64,000 nt of DNA from Plantago ovata (taxonomy: Eukaryota > Streptophyta > Magnoliopsida > Lamiales > Plantaginaceae): NCBI GenBank assembly GCA_028274465.1, contig CM051456.1, forward strand, positions 98,361,050 through 98,425,049. The letters run 5' to 3'. The position numbers and the translations under genes are program-made. This document shows positions 44,776 to 56,308 of this stretch, in pieces. Under the pieces are notes generated by a model that worked only from the letters and a program-made list of their open reading frames with translations, was not told where the DNA came from and ran no database searches. Positions within the stretch are counted from its first letter, which is position 1. Each line of letters begins with the position of its first letter.

Positions 44776-45972
44776 TGATGAACGGGGTTTGTCAGACTCA
44801 ATTAATCAAATAAATTTGTATTTAGCCAAATGCAATTCACAACTACAACGAAAACCGTAGTGTAGCAGTAGAATAACCTCGAGTGTCGATCTCTAAGGAC
44901 TATAACTAGCTATATCTAATCTAACTTAAGAATATAAATCAACAGACGACTTAGCAAAGGTTTTTCTTAACAGTTAATGGAGATTGGTGATAGTATGGTC
45001 ATTCAAAGCATAGCAGGTTAATAATCATGCATAAATTCCTCGGTCTTGCATGGAGATCTTTGATCAATGAATTGTCCAATTGTGTTCCGTAATTATTCAA
45101 CACTACGAAGATAGAGGTTTTAGATAGATCAAAGAAATAAAGCAATAACTCAGAGTATAATGCGCGATATAGCCATTATCATAATTATTAACCCTTCGCT
45201 AAGAAATCATATACTATCACCAACGAGAATTTTAGCTACTCATAGATGTCATGCAATCAACAGAAATCATACCACGAATGAATGAAAACATGATGAAAGA
45301 TATATAAATATAAATAGAAAAACTGTAAGATACAATGTTACCGAAGGTTGTCAATCTCCGAAGAATCGCGATCTTACAAGCTCCAAAACGCTAAGAAAAA
45401 GTATCTCCTAAGCTAAGAACCCCCAGAACATGCTCTGGAGAATTCCTACCTAAAACTAATGAGAAAGGTGAGAGAAAAGGTCTGGAAAAGTATGAAAAAC
45501 GGAGAAAACTGAGCAACTATATATAGGTATTCGGGAGGTGTGGGGGGAAGGGCCCCACACACCGGGCGATTCGCCTGGTGTGGGGCGATTTGCCCCACGT
45601 CCCGGGCGACTCGCCGGGAGCTTTTTTCGGCCAGATACGCGTTTTCAACGAGTTTTTGGACTTCTTCCCCTTTTCGGACTCGGTCTTTACCTTCTAGTGA
45701 CCTTTTAGCCTTCAGACTCGACCCCTAGACTTCAAATCCTATCCGAAATCTTTTAGATACTCCAATTAGGCCTTCGGAACACCAATTCCTTGTCTACTTC
45801 AATATAATTGCCCGGAAAACCTCGTTTTTCACCCAAAACCTGTAAAATACAAACTAAAGGGAAACGTGACACTATTCTAATAAAATGCACTAAAATATAG
45901 CTAAATTAACATAGAGGATAGCTAAAATAGGTGAAAAAGACTCAAATGAAAGTGTAAAATACACATTCATCA
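44776..45972 (-). repeat. 3' LTR of element D
   Basis: 1197 bp, TGATGAACGG to CATTCATCA on the plus strand. On the element strand the GC block (45540-45620, with GGGGCGATTTGCCCC at 45582-45596) lies upstream of TATATATA (45518-45525). Confidence 0.88.
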
Positions 45973-47500
45973 AACTCCCCAAACCGAACCTTTGCTTGCC
46001 CTCAAGCAACTAAGCTAGACTCTAATGCAAAAAACAATGCAACACAAAAAATGGAGTCTCATGCGAAATAAAATGAACTAATCTATTGAATCTATCAAAA
46101 ACATATGAACAAAAACCATACAAATCATACCATGAATATAGGTTGAAGATGCCTCGATTGACTCATACACATTCACATAAGCACTTATGTCAATACAAGA
46201 TAGTCTCTCGTAACATTCTCTACCTGGACCTAATCAGTGACGACGTAATGAAACATGTTACAATACGAATGGTTGTCCCGCGCCTACGAAGCTGAGGACT
46301 TACTACTGTTCACCAAGTTAAGACTTTTCCTCAAAGTGGTCGAACCAATACTGGCTCTCATCAAACGAATGAGGGCTCCCTAAAAAAGATAACACACCCC
46401 TATTCTACCCATCTCTCAAGCAAATCCTCAAGCTATTCACCACTTCCTGAATGGAAGGACGAGGGTGGTCTAGAACAGATGACACTAAAAAACAAAAGAA
46501 AAGATAGAAAATTACAACACGATTACGAACATTACAAGAATTGAAAAATGAGACAACACTTTGCTAAACTGCTTTTTGGCTCTTTTTTTTTGGATCCTTC
46601 TTTGCTTTTTGGAGTCTTTTCTTTTTTTCTTTTTTTTTCTTTTCCAGTTTTTTTTCTTTTTTCCTGGAATTTTTCTCTTTTTCTTTTTCTTCTTTTTTCG
46701 ATTTTTTTAGCCAGCAGTAGCACAACGAAAAAGAAACAAAAATGACTCACGAACGAATTCCCCAAACCTATTCGAAAGAATAGGTTGGAGTACAAAATTT
46801 ACGAAAAAGGAAAAATAAACTCTCAACACAAAATTGAAAAACGAAAAACAAGTCATATGATAGCGTAACCCCCTCCCCAAACCTATTCGAAAGAATAGGT
46901 TGCAAACAAAGAATCACACAATCTCACACTACGTCCTTCCTAGGCATTTAGCAATCTCAAAGCAAGGTGAAGACTTGTTGCCTCTTAGGTACATAATTAC
47001 TCGGGAAAACAACCATAAGACCCTAACATGCATCATCCTATTATAAAGGCCTTCGTGAACCGCAGTAGAGAAAACACTACTAAGTGATGTCGAGACTACC
47101 AAGCTTAACTAAGTGCAATACATAAATGTGACAAGCCAAGCGAGAAAAACCTCAAACAAATTCATAGAGATGAAGCATACGATTAATGTCATAATTAGTT
47201 AATCTACCCAATAAAAAACTTCAAAAAATTTGGCAATAAACTCCACATAAAACATGCAAGACTATCCTAGGATGAATGTAGTGTATGCAACTAAAAACTA
47301 AGAAAGCAGTAAACGTGCAAATGCAAATGCAGACGGATAAACATGCAAGGTACTATACTCATCCTACCAATCCCAAGCTCTAAACCATCAATGGCAAGCT
47401 CTAAACCATCAATGGCAAGCTCTAAACCATCAATGTCAAGCTCCAAACTAACAACACTAGTTCACTTAAATCCCATCCCCCCTCATGAATTTAAAGCTAG
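45973..47500 (-). other. 3' noncoding region of element D
   Basis: Polypurine primer at 45973-45985 (AACTCCCCAAACC on the plus strand). Purine tract 46578-46717. Twin hairpins AACCTATTC-GAAA-GAATAGGTT at 46765-46786 and 46880-46901, both perfect. Aligns with the same regions of A and B. A short tandem repeat at 47373-47455 (CAAGCTCTAAACCATCAATG, four units of about 21 bp) is specific to D. Confidence 0.8.
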
Positions 47501-47730
47501 TCCCTAGCAGTAAGAAAATGAGGAAATAAGATGTGATACTAGATATTACCGCATGGTTTGGCCTCGGTCGGCTTAGTATGCTGGATGTAAGGTATTGAGA
47601 CTGCTCCAGGGGCCTTATAGGTGATCATCGGGGCTTGTGGTAGTGGCGGTAGTTCCATTAATAGATCGGATAGGACCAACTCCTCCATCTGTATCATCAT
47701 TGTCCCTATGGCCTTCATTGTCACTACTGT
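47501..47730 (-). pseudogene. ORF2 3' part of element D (degenerate)
   Basis: On the element strand the first bases after E encode an acidic run (SDNEGHRDNDDT) that continues the acidic linker of ORF2 seen on the other side of E. After that the frame decays; a stretch like HTKPTEAKPCGN matches TQPTEATHSV coded just after ORF2 in A. The Gln-rich coiled coil of A and B is missing. Confidence 0.55.
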
Positions 47731-47911
47731 TGTAACGCCCCGTTTTTTATATTATTTATTTTTTTATTATTTTATTATTTAATTATTTAATTTAGTTAAT
47801 TAATTATCAGAGTAAATTACTTATTCGATAATTATTTAATTAATTTCGCGTAAGCTAGTTCGTTTCGTTTCGTTTGGATCGAGCTGGAAGACTGGACCGT
47901 TCTGACCTCTT

Positions 47912-47985
47912 TTTGGCCCAATTCTTTAGCCCAGTCAAAGGCCCATTGACCGGCCCATTAGTAACATAACCCTAACCCTAATCAG
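47912..47985 (+). promoter_or_regulatory. Site II and telo-box cluster, LTR 1
   Basis: Three GGCCCA motifs (47915-47920, 47940-47945, 47952-47957), the complement of the plant site II element TGGGCC, are followed 10 bp later by AACCCTAACCCTAA (47968-47981), a telo-box-like run. This pairing is well known in promoters of ribosomal protein and cell-cycle genes. No TATA box is evident. Repeated in LTR 2 (52861-52927) and LTR 3 (57879-57945). Confidence 0.6.
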
Positions 47986-48714
47986 CATTCCTCCCATCTC
48001 CTCATTTGTTGCTGTTGCTCTGTCTTCTCCGATCGCCACCGCCGCCGCTGCCGTGACCTTCGTTCGTCTCCGTCCTCGCCGCATCGAGCCGCCGCGCCTT
48101 CCCCCGTCGCTGCGCCTCCGCGTCGTGTCTTGCCGTTTGATCGACCGATCGATCTGCTCTGTTCACCGTTTAGCGCGCCGCCAAGATCGATCGATCTATT
48201 CTGCTCCGTCGCCGCCGTGTCTGTTCTAATCCGCTCGCTCGCGCCGCCGCGTGATCCGTTCGCTGTCTGTCCGTTCGACCCGTCCGCGCTGTTTGCCGCG
48301 CCGCCGCCGTCTTGACCCGTTCGTCGCTCGCCTGTTCCGTCCGCCGCTCTCTGTCTGGCGAACTCGATCGATCGATCGATCCGTTCGTTGCGTCGCCTCC
48401 GTCCAGCTCGGCCGCCGTCCCGTTCAGCTTACCGCCGATCCGATCCGATCCGGTTTCGTCCGATGGTTTCGGTTCTCTGCTCCGTTCACCCATCGATCCA
48501 TCCTTTTGGTAAGCCTCGATCTGTTCGGGATTTGTTCTATCAAATCCATCTCGTTCATTTTCCTTTTTCGAGAGAATCATCACTAATTCAATTTTTTTGG
48601 GATTCAAATCCCGTATTTTGGTTTGTTGACAGATTTGTTCTCGTGTCCGATTCAAAGGTAAATCTTGATTCCTTTTTCTTCTTCTTCGTTTGTTTTCTTA
48701 TTTTTGAATTCTGA

Positions 48715-48910
48715 ACCCTTTTACCCCTACGAAATCTGGACTTGACAATTTTACCCCTGGACTTAGTTGGACAGTTTTGCCCTTACGAATTCCTGAACTT
48801 GACCGTTTTGCCCCTGTCGTGTAATTGACTGTTTTACCCTTGTGAGATTCTGGAATTGACCGTTTTACCCTTTCGTATTTCTGGGCTAGGTAGACTGTTT
48901 CACCTTGTTG
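48715..48910 (+). repeat. Diverged TTTTACCCCT repeats in LTR 1
   Basis: About six units of 30-36 bp, each containing TTTTACCCCT or TTTTGCCCTT followed by a GGACTTGAC or GAATTGACCG-like half. Also in LTR 2 (53735-53910) and LTR 3 (58748-58925). Confidence 0.6.
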
Positions 48911-49290
48911 ACTTGTTTGACTGTTGACCAGTTTGACCAGTGTTGTTTGACCTAATTAGTTAAGAAATTCGGGGACTGATTTGTAAAGATTAAAACTTGT
49001 GAGGACTGTTTTGGGGTTTATGGAAAGTTGAAGGACCTTTTTGCAATTAAACTTTGACCGTAGTTGACTGACAGAGGACTTTTTCGTAAACCTTCCTTTA
49101 CTGTGGAGACTGATATGTATGTTTGGAAAAGTTCAGGACTTGTTTGTACTTTCTGTTTTTGAAAAGGATCTTTTTGCAAATTACAGCTGAAGGGTATTTT
49201 TGTAATTTCCAGAGTCTGAAAACCGAAAGGGTATTTCTGAAAATGTTTCAACTTAGTTTCTGTTTTTGTAAGTTAGTAATGACTTGACTT

Positions 49291-49357
49291 GCTAGCCTAG
49301 TTGGTTAGGTCCTTGCTTGACTAACTTAGAGGTCCTGAGTTCGAACCCCGTCTTTAC
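49291..49357 (+). ncRNA. tRNA-like segment in LTR 1
   Basis: TAGCCTAGTTGG (49293-49304) fits the Pol III A box and GAGTTCGAACC (49337-49347) fits the B box, 32 bp apart as in a tRNA gene or the head of a plant SINE. T-rich sequence follows (CTTTTTCAACCTTTTTT), which could terminate Pol III. No complete cloverleaf was confirmed, so this may be a tRNA-derived SINE head rather than a tRNA gene. Confidence 0.5.
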
Positions 49358-50431
49358 TACCACTTCTTTTTCAACCTTTTTTCCTTCCGTCCGTTCGACT
49401 TCTAAAGTGTGATTAGTATTTTCTCTTTAGGTTCTCCGTTGTCCGATAACCACTAAGCCCATTACTCGTGGAGGTCTTTTGCTCGCAAGTTAAGGTGAGT
49501 GTTCACCCCTAAACCTATTTATTTGCGAAAAACTGGAAGGATATGTGCCAACTTGTACCTACTATTACATATACTGTTTTACCGTATGCTTCCGCGTAAA
49601 AGCATTTAAGTCCTAAGTATGACTATTTACTTTCTCTGTTTATTGCTACTCTGTTCTGGACTGACTTTTCTGCAGGAACACTTCTCGGTGTTTGATTGTT
49701 TGTATCTGTTTGATCTGTATCTGTTCTGTCTGTTTTTGTGTGATCGGTCGATTAGGTCGTAACTAGGTAGACATGGATAGTAGAGAACTATCGGGTTTTC
49801 TTGGTTATTGCCTAGTCTAATCCCTTTTAGACGCGAGGCAGAAGTCGCTGAGGTCTATTAGGGTCGTAGGTTCTGTTTCCCCAAAGTACACGGGGATTTC
49901 TGTTTCTGTCCGGAGTTGTGCACCCTCTGGAGGGATTTATAAGGGCATTCTGGGAGTAGGAGCAATAAGGCGGGTTGCACCAACGGTCTTCAACTTATCT
50001 GTTCTGTTATTCTGTTATGTGACCTGTTCTGTTTGTCTGCTTTTCGGAAAAGGATTTTGATTTCCAAACTGTTTACTTTCTGTTTTTAACTTAGAACCTC
50101 ACTGAGATCCTTTATCTCACGCTCTCCTGTTTTCAAAATTCCTTCCTTCTAGATACTGCTGAAGATGTTCGCAAATAGGATGCCAGCGACTGAGAGAAGG
50201 GTCTGGGGTGTCTTGGGATTTTATTTCAAAATAAGAATATGAAATTTTTATTGTCTTCACTGGTTGTTTCATTTGAATTTTGAGTTATCGTTGGATATTT
50301 ACTTGTTTCTGTTAGCGCTACGCGCGTCAAAGATTATTTTGCATTAATTGCCGACCGTTGCTATTAAAGTTATTTTGGATTTTCTATTTTCAAGAAAATT
50401 GTTTGTTTTTAAAAACCGGTACCGTTACTGT

Positions 50432-50443
50432 TGGTATCAGAGC
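50432..50443 (+). other. Primer-binding site, E unit 1
   Basis: TGGTATCAGAGC, complementary to the 3' end of plant initiator tRNA-Met, two bases after the LTR. The second unit has the same site at 55453-55464. Confidence 0.9.
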
Positions 50444-51289
50444 TTGAGTTCAAACTCGAGCTTGCTAGGATAGGATCTTCTGGCCTTTGGGGTGTGTGTG
50501 AGGGTCCGAGTCGCTGAATTAGATTGAGTAGTCTTCGTTCTGTCTCTTTTAAAGTTTGGTCTTCCACATTAACTCTGAACCATCATGTTCATCTTTTAAC
50601 TGTCCTATTGTTCTGTCTTCCGTCTTCCGAAACTGTCTTGCTGTTCATTCTGTTTAAATTCTACTAAGTTCACAAGCTTCCTATTGATGCTTTGTTCATT
50701 TTCTTTAAGGCGATAATATTGTTTCTTCTAAATGCATGAGAATTTGTTTAAAAGTATGTTTATTTACTATACTGTCATTTGATGCATGTTTTAGGGTTTA
50801 AACACTTATATATGCATTTATTTTACTTGTTGAAGTTCATACATGATCCTGCTTGGTTCTGTCATATAGTAATCTATTGTTTAACCAAAGTCGACATAAA
50901 TCACTGGCAGGCGGCCGACTGTTTAAGTGATTCGTGTTAACCGAGGTCAAATGACTGATCACTTTATGAGAGAACGCTTTTATTGCATGCTTTATGTTTA
51001 TGAATCTTTTCTACAACATATGAATTCGCTGCTTATGCTTTATCATTGCTTCTTCAATTTATGTCTGCCTTGCATGCTAGGTTAGACACACTCGAGGATT
51101 TACTTAGTGATTAGTTGCTATCTTCCTTTTGACCCCCCCTAGTTTGAATTTGACCTTTAGTATTCTCGTTTACTTTTACGCGTCTCCTGCTCGTTCACGT
51201 TAGATTGACTTAAGTTAGTGCCTTAGTTCACGTTACGCCACGCTTGAGGACGTTAATCACGTTACTGATCTTAGACTAATTGCGATAGG
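50444..51289 (+). other. Gag leader, E unit 1
   Basis: About 850 bp of untranslated leader between primer site and gag ATG; no gene. Near-identical leader in unit 2 (55465-56308). Likely holds dimerisation/packaging signals (inference from position). Confidence 0.5.
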
Positions 51290-52400
51290 ATGGCTTCAGC
51301 GAACAACACTCGCGCTACCAGCAGCAACAACCACACCGCCAATGATGCTATTGCACAAGACTTGATGCAGCAGAAGGTCGCCGCTTCAAATGCCTCCCGC
51401 CAAGTAGCAAGTGCGATCGCGCCGTCAATTATGCCACATCAAGAAACTCTAACGTTGTCGGCAGCTGAGAGGTTCGCTCGTTTCCACCCGGAAAGGTTCG
51501 AAGGATCACCCCACTCAAGGAAAGCTGAAGTGTGGATTGAGGGCATCGAGGATTTGTTTAGTATCTTGCACACCAACGCTGCACAAATGGTGGAGCTTGC
51601 AGTGTTTCAGCTCGATGGACTAGCACGCCGTTGGTGGGTCACCGTTGATGCACGATGGAGGAGAGAAGGAAAACCTCACACATGGGAGAATTTTGTGACG
51701 GAATTTGTGGACAAGTATGTTCCCCCGTAATGTCCGTATGAGGAGAATTAGTGAGTTTGAAAAGTTGAGGCAAGGGAAGATGACGGTGTCCGAGTATGAA
51801 CTTAAATTCACGAGATTGTTGAAGTATGTGCCACACCTCCAAAATGAAGAAATGGAAAAGATGAGGTACTTTGTACGAGGATTGAAGCCTAAGATCAAGT
51901 TGAACCTGTTTGGAATCGAGATGTCAACTTACGCGAAGGCCGTGGAAAGAGCTGTTGAAGTGGAGAACGGATTAGGAGAGCTTGAGAGCTATGAATCTCA
52001 TCGATCTGGAAAAAGGGGTTCTGATCACGTGAGTGGTGAGGATCGTCCGTCTCCATCCAAGTGTCCTCGCAATCAGCGGGAAAGTCGACCCCGTCAACTC
52101 GATGATATTACCGGAGAGTCAACTAGCGTAAAGTGTAATTTCTGTGGAGGAACAACTCACGAGGAAGACAACTGATGGAAGAAGAAGGGTTGGTGTTTGG
52201 CTTGTGGCAGCAAAGATCATAAGGTGTGCAAATGTCCGAGGCGTCGCTCTTTGATTAAGGAAGGACGACCTTGTGGCACGGTTTCGAAAAACCAAGAAGA
52301 TAGTGCATCAACGAAGGTGAAGGTCTACAGTGGGGTTAGTCTTGAGGCTCGGTCAACAAATGTGGCAAAAGGTACGCACGTTTGGACAAACCTTTTCTAA
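51290..52400 (+). pseudogene. Gag of E unit 1
   Basis: Gag of about 370 codons. ATG at 51290 (MASANNTRATSSNNHTAND). The capsid domain shows FARFHPERFEGSPHSRKAE, QLDGLARRWWVTVDARW and FEKLRQGKMTVSEYELKFTR. An extra C in CCCCC at 51722-51726 shifts the frame after DKYVP (unit 2 has four C). The nucleocapsid has CNFCGGTTHEEDN followed by TGA (52173-52175) in place of the last Cys of the first knuckle, then CLACGSKDHKVCKC, a complete second CX2CX4HX4C. Ends at TNLF, with no protease or RT after it. Confidence 0.85.
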
Positions 52401-52662
52401 GTCGTGTTTGTTTATCGAATTGCACTTCTTTTGCTAGGATAGATTCTTTTGAAGGTTAGGTATTGGCTTGTTGAAGACTTGTTACTGGGAAGCGTTTGGT
52501 TGTAAAGGTAGGCCCCGTTTCCTTTAGGCTAGTTTCGACTTTTATTGACTTTTAACTTGTGAGTTTATTCTTTCGTCCGTCGTTTGAAGTTGAAGACTTT
52601 CGTTTACCCGTTCCACGTTCGTTAATTCTACGCGAGTTAAGTTTCGAGGACGAAACTTCTTG

Positions 52663-52676
52663 TAAGGGTGGTAGAG
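52663..52676 (+). other. Polypurine tract, E unit 1
   Basis: TAAGGGTGGTAGAG just before LTR 2, preceded by TTCGAGGACGAAAC, the arrangement usual in Del/Tekay elements. Same at 57681-57694 in unit 2. Confidence 0.75.
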
Positions 52677-55450
52677 TGTAACGCCCCGTTTTTTTTATTA
52701 TTTATTTTTTTATTATTTTATTATTTAATTATTTAATTTAGTTAATTAATTATCTGAGTAAATTATTTATTCGATAATTATTTAATTAATTTCGCGTAAG
52801 CTAGTTCGTTTCGTTTCGTTTGAATCGAGCTGGAAGACTGGACCGTTCTGACCTCTTTTTGGCCCAATTCTTTAGCCCAGTCAAAGGCCCATTGACCGGC
52901 CCATTAGTAACTTAACCCTAACCCTAATCAGCATTCCTCACATCTCCTCATTCGGCCGTTCAAACTAAAGAGAGAAAGAAAGAGAGAAGAGAAGAGAGAA
53001 AAAGAAAAAGAAGAAAGAAAGATTGTTGCTGCTGCTCCGTCTTCTCCGACCGCCGCGCCGCCGCTGCCCTGACCTCCGTTCGTCTCCGTCCTCGCCGCAC
53101 TGAGCCGTCGCGCCTTTCGCCCTCGCCGCGCCGCCGCGTCGTGTCTTGCCGTTCGATCGACCGATCAATCTGCTCTGTTCACTGTTTAGCGCGCCGCCAA
53201 GATCGATCGATCTATTCTGCTCCGTCGCCGCCGTGTCTGTTCTGATCTGCTCGCTCGCACAGCCGCGTGATCCGTTCGCTGTCTGTCCGTTCGACCCGTC
53301 CACGCTGTTTGCCGCGCCGCCGCCATCTCGACCCGTTCGTCGCTCGCCTCTTCCGTCCGCCGCTCTCTGTCTGTCGAACCCGATCGATCGATCGATCTGT
53401 TCGTTGCGTCGCCTCCGTCCAGCTCGGCCGCCGTCCTGTTCAGCTCACCGCCGATCCGATCCGGTTCCGTCCGCTGGTTTTGGTTCTCTGCTCCGTTCAC
53501 CCGTCGGTCCATCCTTTTGGTAAGCCTCGATCTGTTCGGGATTTGTTCTATCAAATCCATCTCGTTCATTTTCCTTTTTCGAGAGAATCATCACTAATTC
53601 GATTTTTTTGGGATTCAAATCCCGTATTTTGGTTTGTTGACAGATTTGTTCTCGTATCCGATTCAAAGGTAAATCTTAATTCCTTTTTCTTCTTCTTCGT
53701 TTGTTTTCTTATTTTTGAATTCTGGACCCTTTTACCCCTACGAAATCTGGACTTGACAATTTTACCCCTGGACTTAGTTGGACAGTTTTGCCCTTACAAA
53801 TTCCTAAACTTGACCGTTTTGCCCCTGTCGTGTAATTGACTGTTTTACCCTTGTGAGATTCTGGAATTGACCGGTTTACCCTTTCGTATTTCTGGACTAT
53901 GTAGACTGTTTCACCTTGTTGACTTGTTTGACTGTTGACCAATTTGACCAGTGTTGTTTGACCTGGACTTTGACCTAATTAGGTAAGAAATTTGGGGACT
54001 GATTTGTAAAGATTAAAACTTGTGAGGACTGTTTTGGGGTTTATGGAAAGTTAAAGGACCTTTTTGCAATTAAACTTTGACCGTGGTTGACTGACAGAGG
54101 ACTTTTTCGTAAACCTTCCTTTTCTGTGGAGACTGATATGTATGTTTTGAAACGTTCTGGACTTGTTTGTACTTTCTGTTTTTGAAAAGGATCATTTTGC
54201 AATTTACAGCTGAAGGGTATTTTGGTAATTTCTAGAGTCTGAAAACCGAAAGGGTATTTCTGAAAATGTTTCAACTTAGTTTCTGTTTCTGTAAGCTAGT
54301 AATGACTTGACTTGCTAGCCTAGTTGGTTAGGTCCTTGCTTGACTAACTTAGAGGTCCCGAGTTCGAACCCCGTCTTTACCACTTTTTTTTTCAACCTTT
54401 TTTCCTTTCGTCCGTTCCACTTCTAAAGTGTGATTAGTATTTTCTCTTTAGGTTCTCCGTTGTCCGATAACCCGTAAGCTCATTACTCGTGGAGATCTTT
54501 TGCTCGCAAGTTAAGGTGAGTGTTCACCCCTAAACCTATTTATTTGCGAAAAATTGGAAGGATATGTGCCAACTTGTACCTACTATTACATATACTGTTT
54601 TACCGTATGCTTCCGCGTAAAAGTATTTAAGTCCTAAGTATGACTATTTACTTTCTCTGTTTATTGCTACTCTGTTCTGGATTGACTTTTCTGCAGGAAC
54701 ACTTCTCGGTGTTTGATTGTTCGTATCTGTTTGATCTGTATCTGTTCTGTCTGTTTCTGTGTGACCGGTCGATTAGGTCGTAACTAGGTAGACTTGGGTA
54801 GTAGAGAACTATCGGGTTTGCTTGGTTATTGCCTAGTCTAATCCCTTTTAGACGCGAGGCAGAAGTCGCTCAGGTCTATTAGGGTCGTAGGTTCTGTTTC
54901 CCCAAAGTACACGGGGGTTTCTGTTTCTGTCCGGAGTTGTGCACCCTCTGGAGGGAGTTATAAGGGCATTCTGGGAGTAGGAGCAATAAGGCGGGCTGCA
55001 CCAACGGTCTTCAACTTATCTGTTCTGTTATTCTGTTATGTGACCTGTTCTGTTTGTCTGCTTTTCGGAAAAGGATTTTGATTTCCAAACTGTTTACTTT
55101 CTGTTTTTAACTTAGAACCTCACTGAGATCATTTTTCTCACGCTCTCTGTTTTCAAAATTCCTTCCTTCTAGATACTGCTGAAGATGTTCGCAAATAGGA
55201 TGCCAGCGACTGAGAGAAGGGTCTGTGGTGTCTTGGGATTTTATTTCGAAATAAGAATATGAACTTTTTACTGTCTTCACTCGTTGTTTCATTTGAATTT
55301 TGAGTTATCGTTGGATATTTACTTGTTTCTGTTAGCGCTACGCGCGTCAAAGATTATTTTGGCATTAATTGCCGACCGTTGCTATTAAAGTTATTTTGGA
55401 TTTTCTATTTTCAAGAATATTGTTTGTTTTTAAAAACCGGTACCGTTATT
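52677..55450 (+). repeat. LTR 2 of array E (shared)
   Basis: 2774 bp; serves as 3' LTR of unit 1 and 5' LTR of unit 2. Contains the GA-rich leader segment 52968-53024 (GAGAGAAAGAAAGAGAGAAG), site II/telo-box cluster 52861-52927, and tRNA-like segment 54314-54380 (A box 54316-54327, B box 54360-54370). More like LTR 3 than LTR 1. Confidence 0.9.
54314..54380 (+). ncRNA. tRNA-like segment in LTR 2
   Basis: Same A box TAGCCTAGTTGG and B box GAGTTCGAACC as in LTR 1, with CCCGAG instead of CCTGAG before the B box, and a T8 run soon after. Both boxes are unchanged among the three LTRs. Confidence 0.5.
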
Positions 55451-56308
55451 GTTGGTATCAGAGCTTGAGTTCAAACTCGAGCTTGCTAGGATAGGATCTT
55501 CTGGCCTTTGGGGTGTGTGTGAGGGTCCGAGTCGCTGGATTAGATTGAGTAGTCTTCGTTCTGTCTCTTTTAAAGTTTGGTCTTCCACATTAACTCTGAA
55601 CCGTCATGTTCATCTTTTAACTGTCCTATTGTTCTGTCTTCCGTCTTCCGAAACTGTCTTGCTGTTCATTCTGTTTAAATTCTACTAAGTTCACAAGCTT
55701 CCTATTGATGCTTTGTTCATTTTCTTTAAGGCGATAATATTGTTTCTTCTAAATGCATGAGAATTTGTTTAAAAGTATGTTTATTTACTATACTGTCATT
55801 TGATGCATGTTTAGGGTTTAAACACTTATATATGCATTTATTTTACTTGTTGAAGTTCATACATGATCCTGCTTGGTTCTGTCATACAGTAATCTATTGT
55901 TTAACCAAAGTCGACATAAATCACTGGCAGGCGGCCGACTGTTTAAGTGATTCGTGTTAACCGAGGTCAAATGACTGATCATTTTGTGAGAGAACGCTTT
56001 TATTGCATGCTTTATGTTTATGAATCTTTTCTACAACATATGAATTCGCTGCTTATGCTTTATCATTGCTTCTTCAATTTATGTCTGCCTTGCATGCTAG
56101 GTTAGACACACTCGAGGATTTACTTAGTGATTAGTTGCTATCTTCCTTTTGACCCCCCTAGTTTGAATTTGACCTTTAGTATTCTCGTTTACTTTTACGC
56201 GTCTCCTGCTCGTTCACGTTAGATTGACTTAAGTTAGTGCCTTAGTTCACGTTACGCCACGCTTGAGGACGTTAATCACGTTACTGATCTTAGACTAATT
56301 GCGATAGG

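Larger units (their letters stand above)
47731..50429 (+). repeat. LTR 1 of array E
   Basis: 2699 bp. In order: TGTAACGCCCC; an AT-rich 130 bp; site II/telo-box cluster; GC-rich CCG/CGAT-rich leader (48020-48510); a GTAAG donor-like site at 48510; diverged TTTTACCCCT repeats (48715-48910); tRNA-like segment (49291-49357); and the end CGTTACT. About 75 bp of GA-rich leader present in LTRs 2 and 3 is missing near 48008. ORFs across 48130-48714 are products of LTR composition, not genes. Confidence 0.9.

Noticed and set aside
47968..47981. Interstitial telomere repeat
   Set aside because: Only two CCCTAA-type units, placed with site II motifs; a telo-box reading fits better.
48130..48714. Arg/Ser-rich and Phe-rich ORFs, with equivalents at 53146-53839 and 58164-58862
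   Set aside because: They come from the GC-rich leader of the E LTRs, differ in frame and length between LTRs, and have matching ORFs on the other strand.
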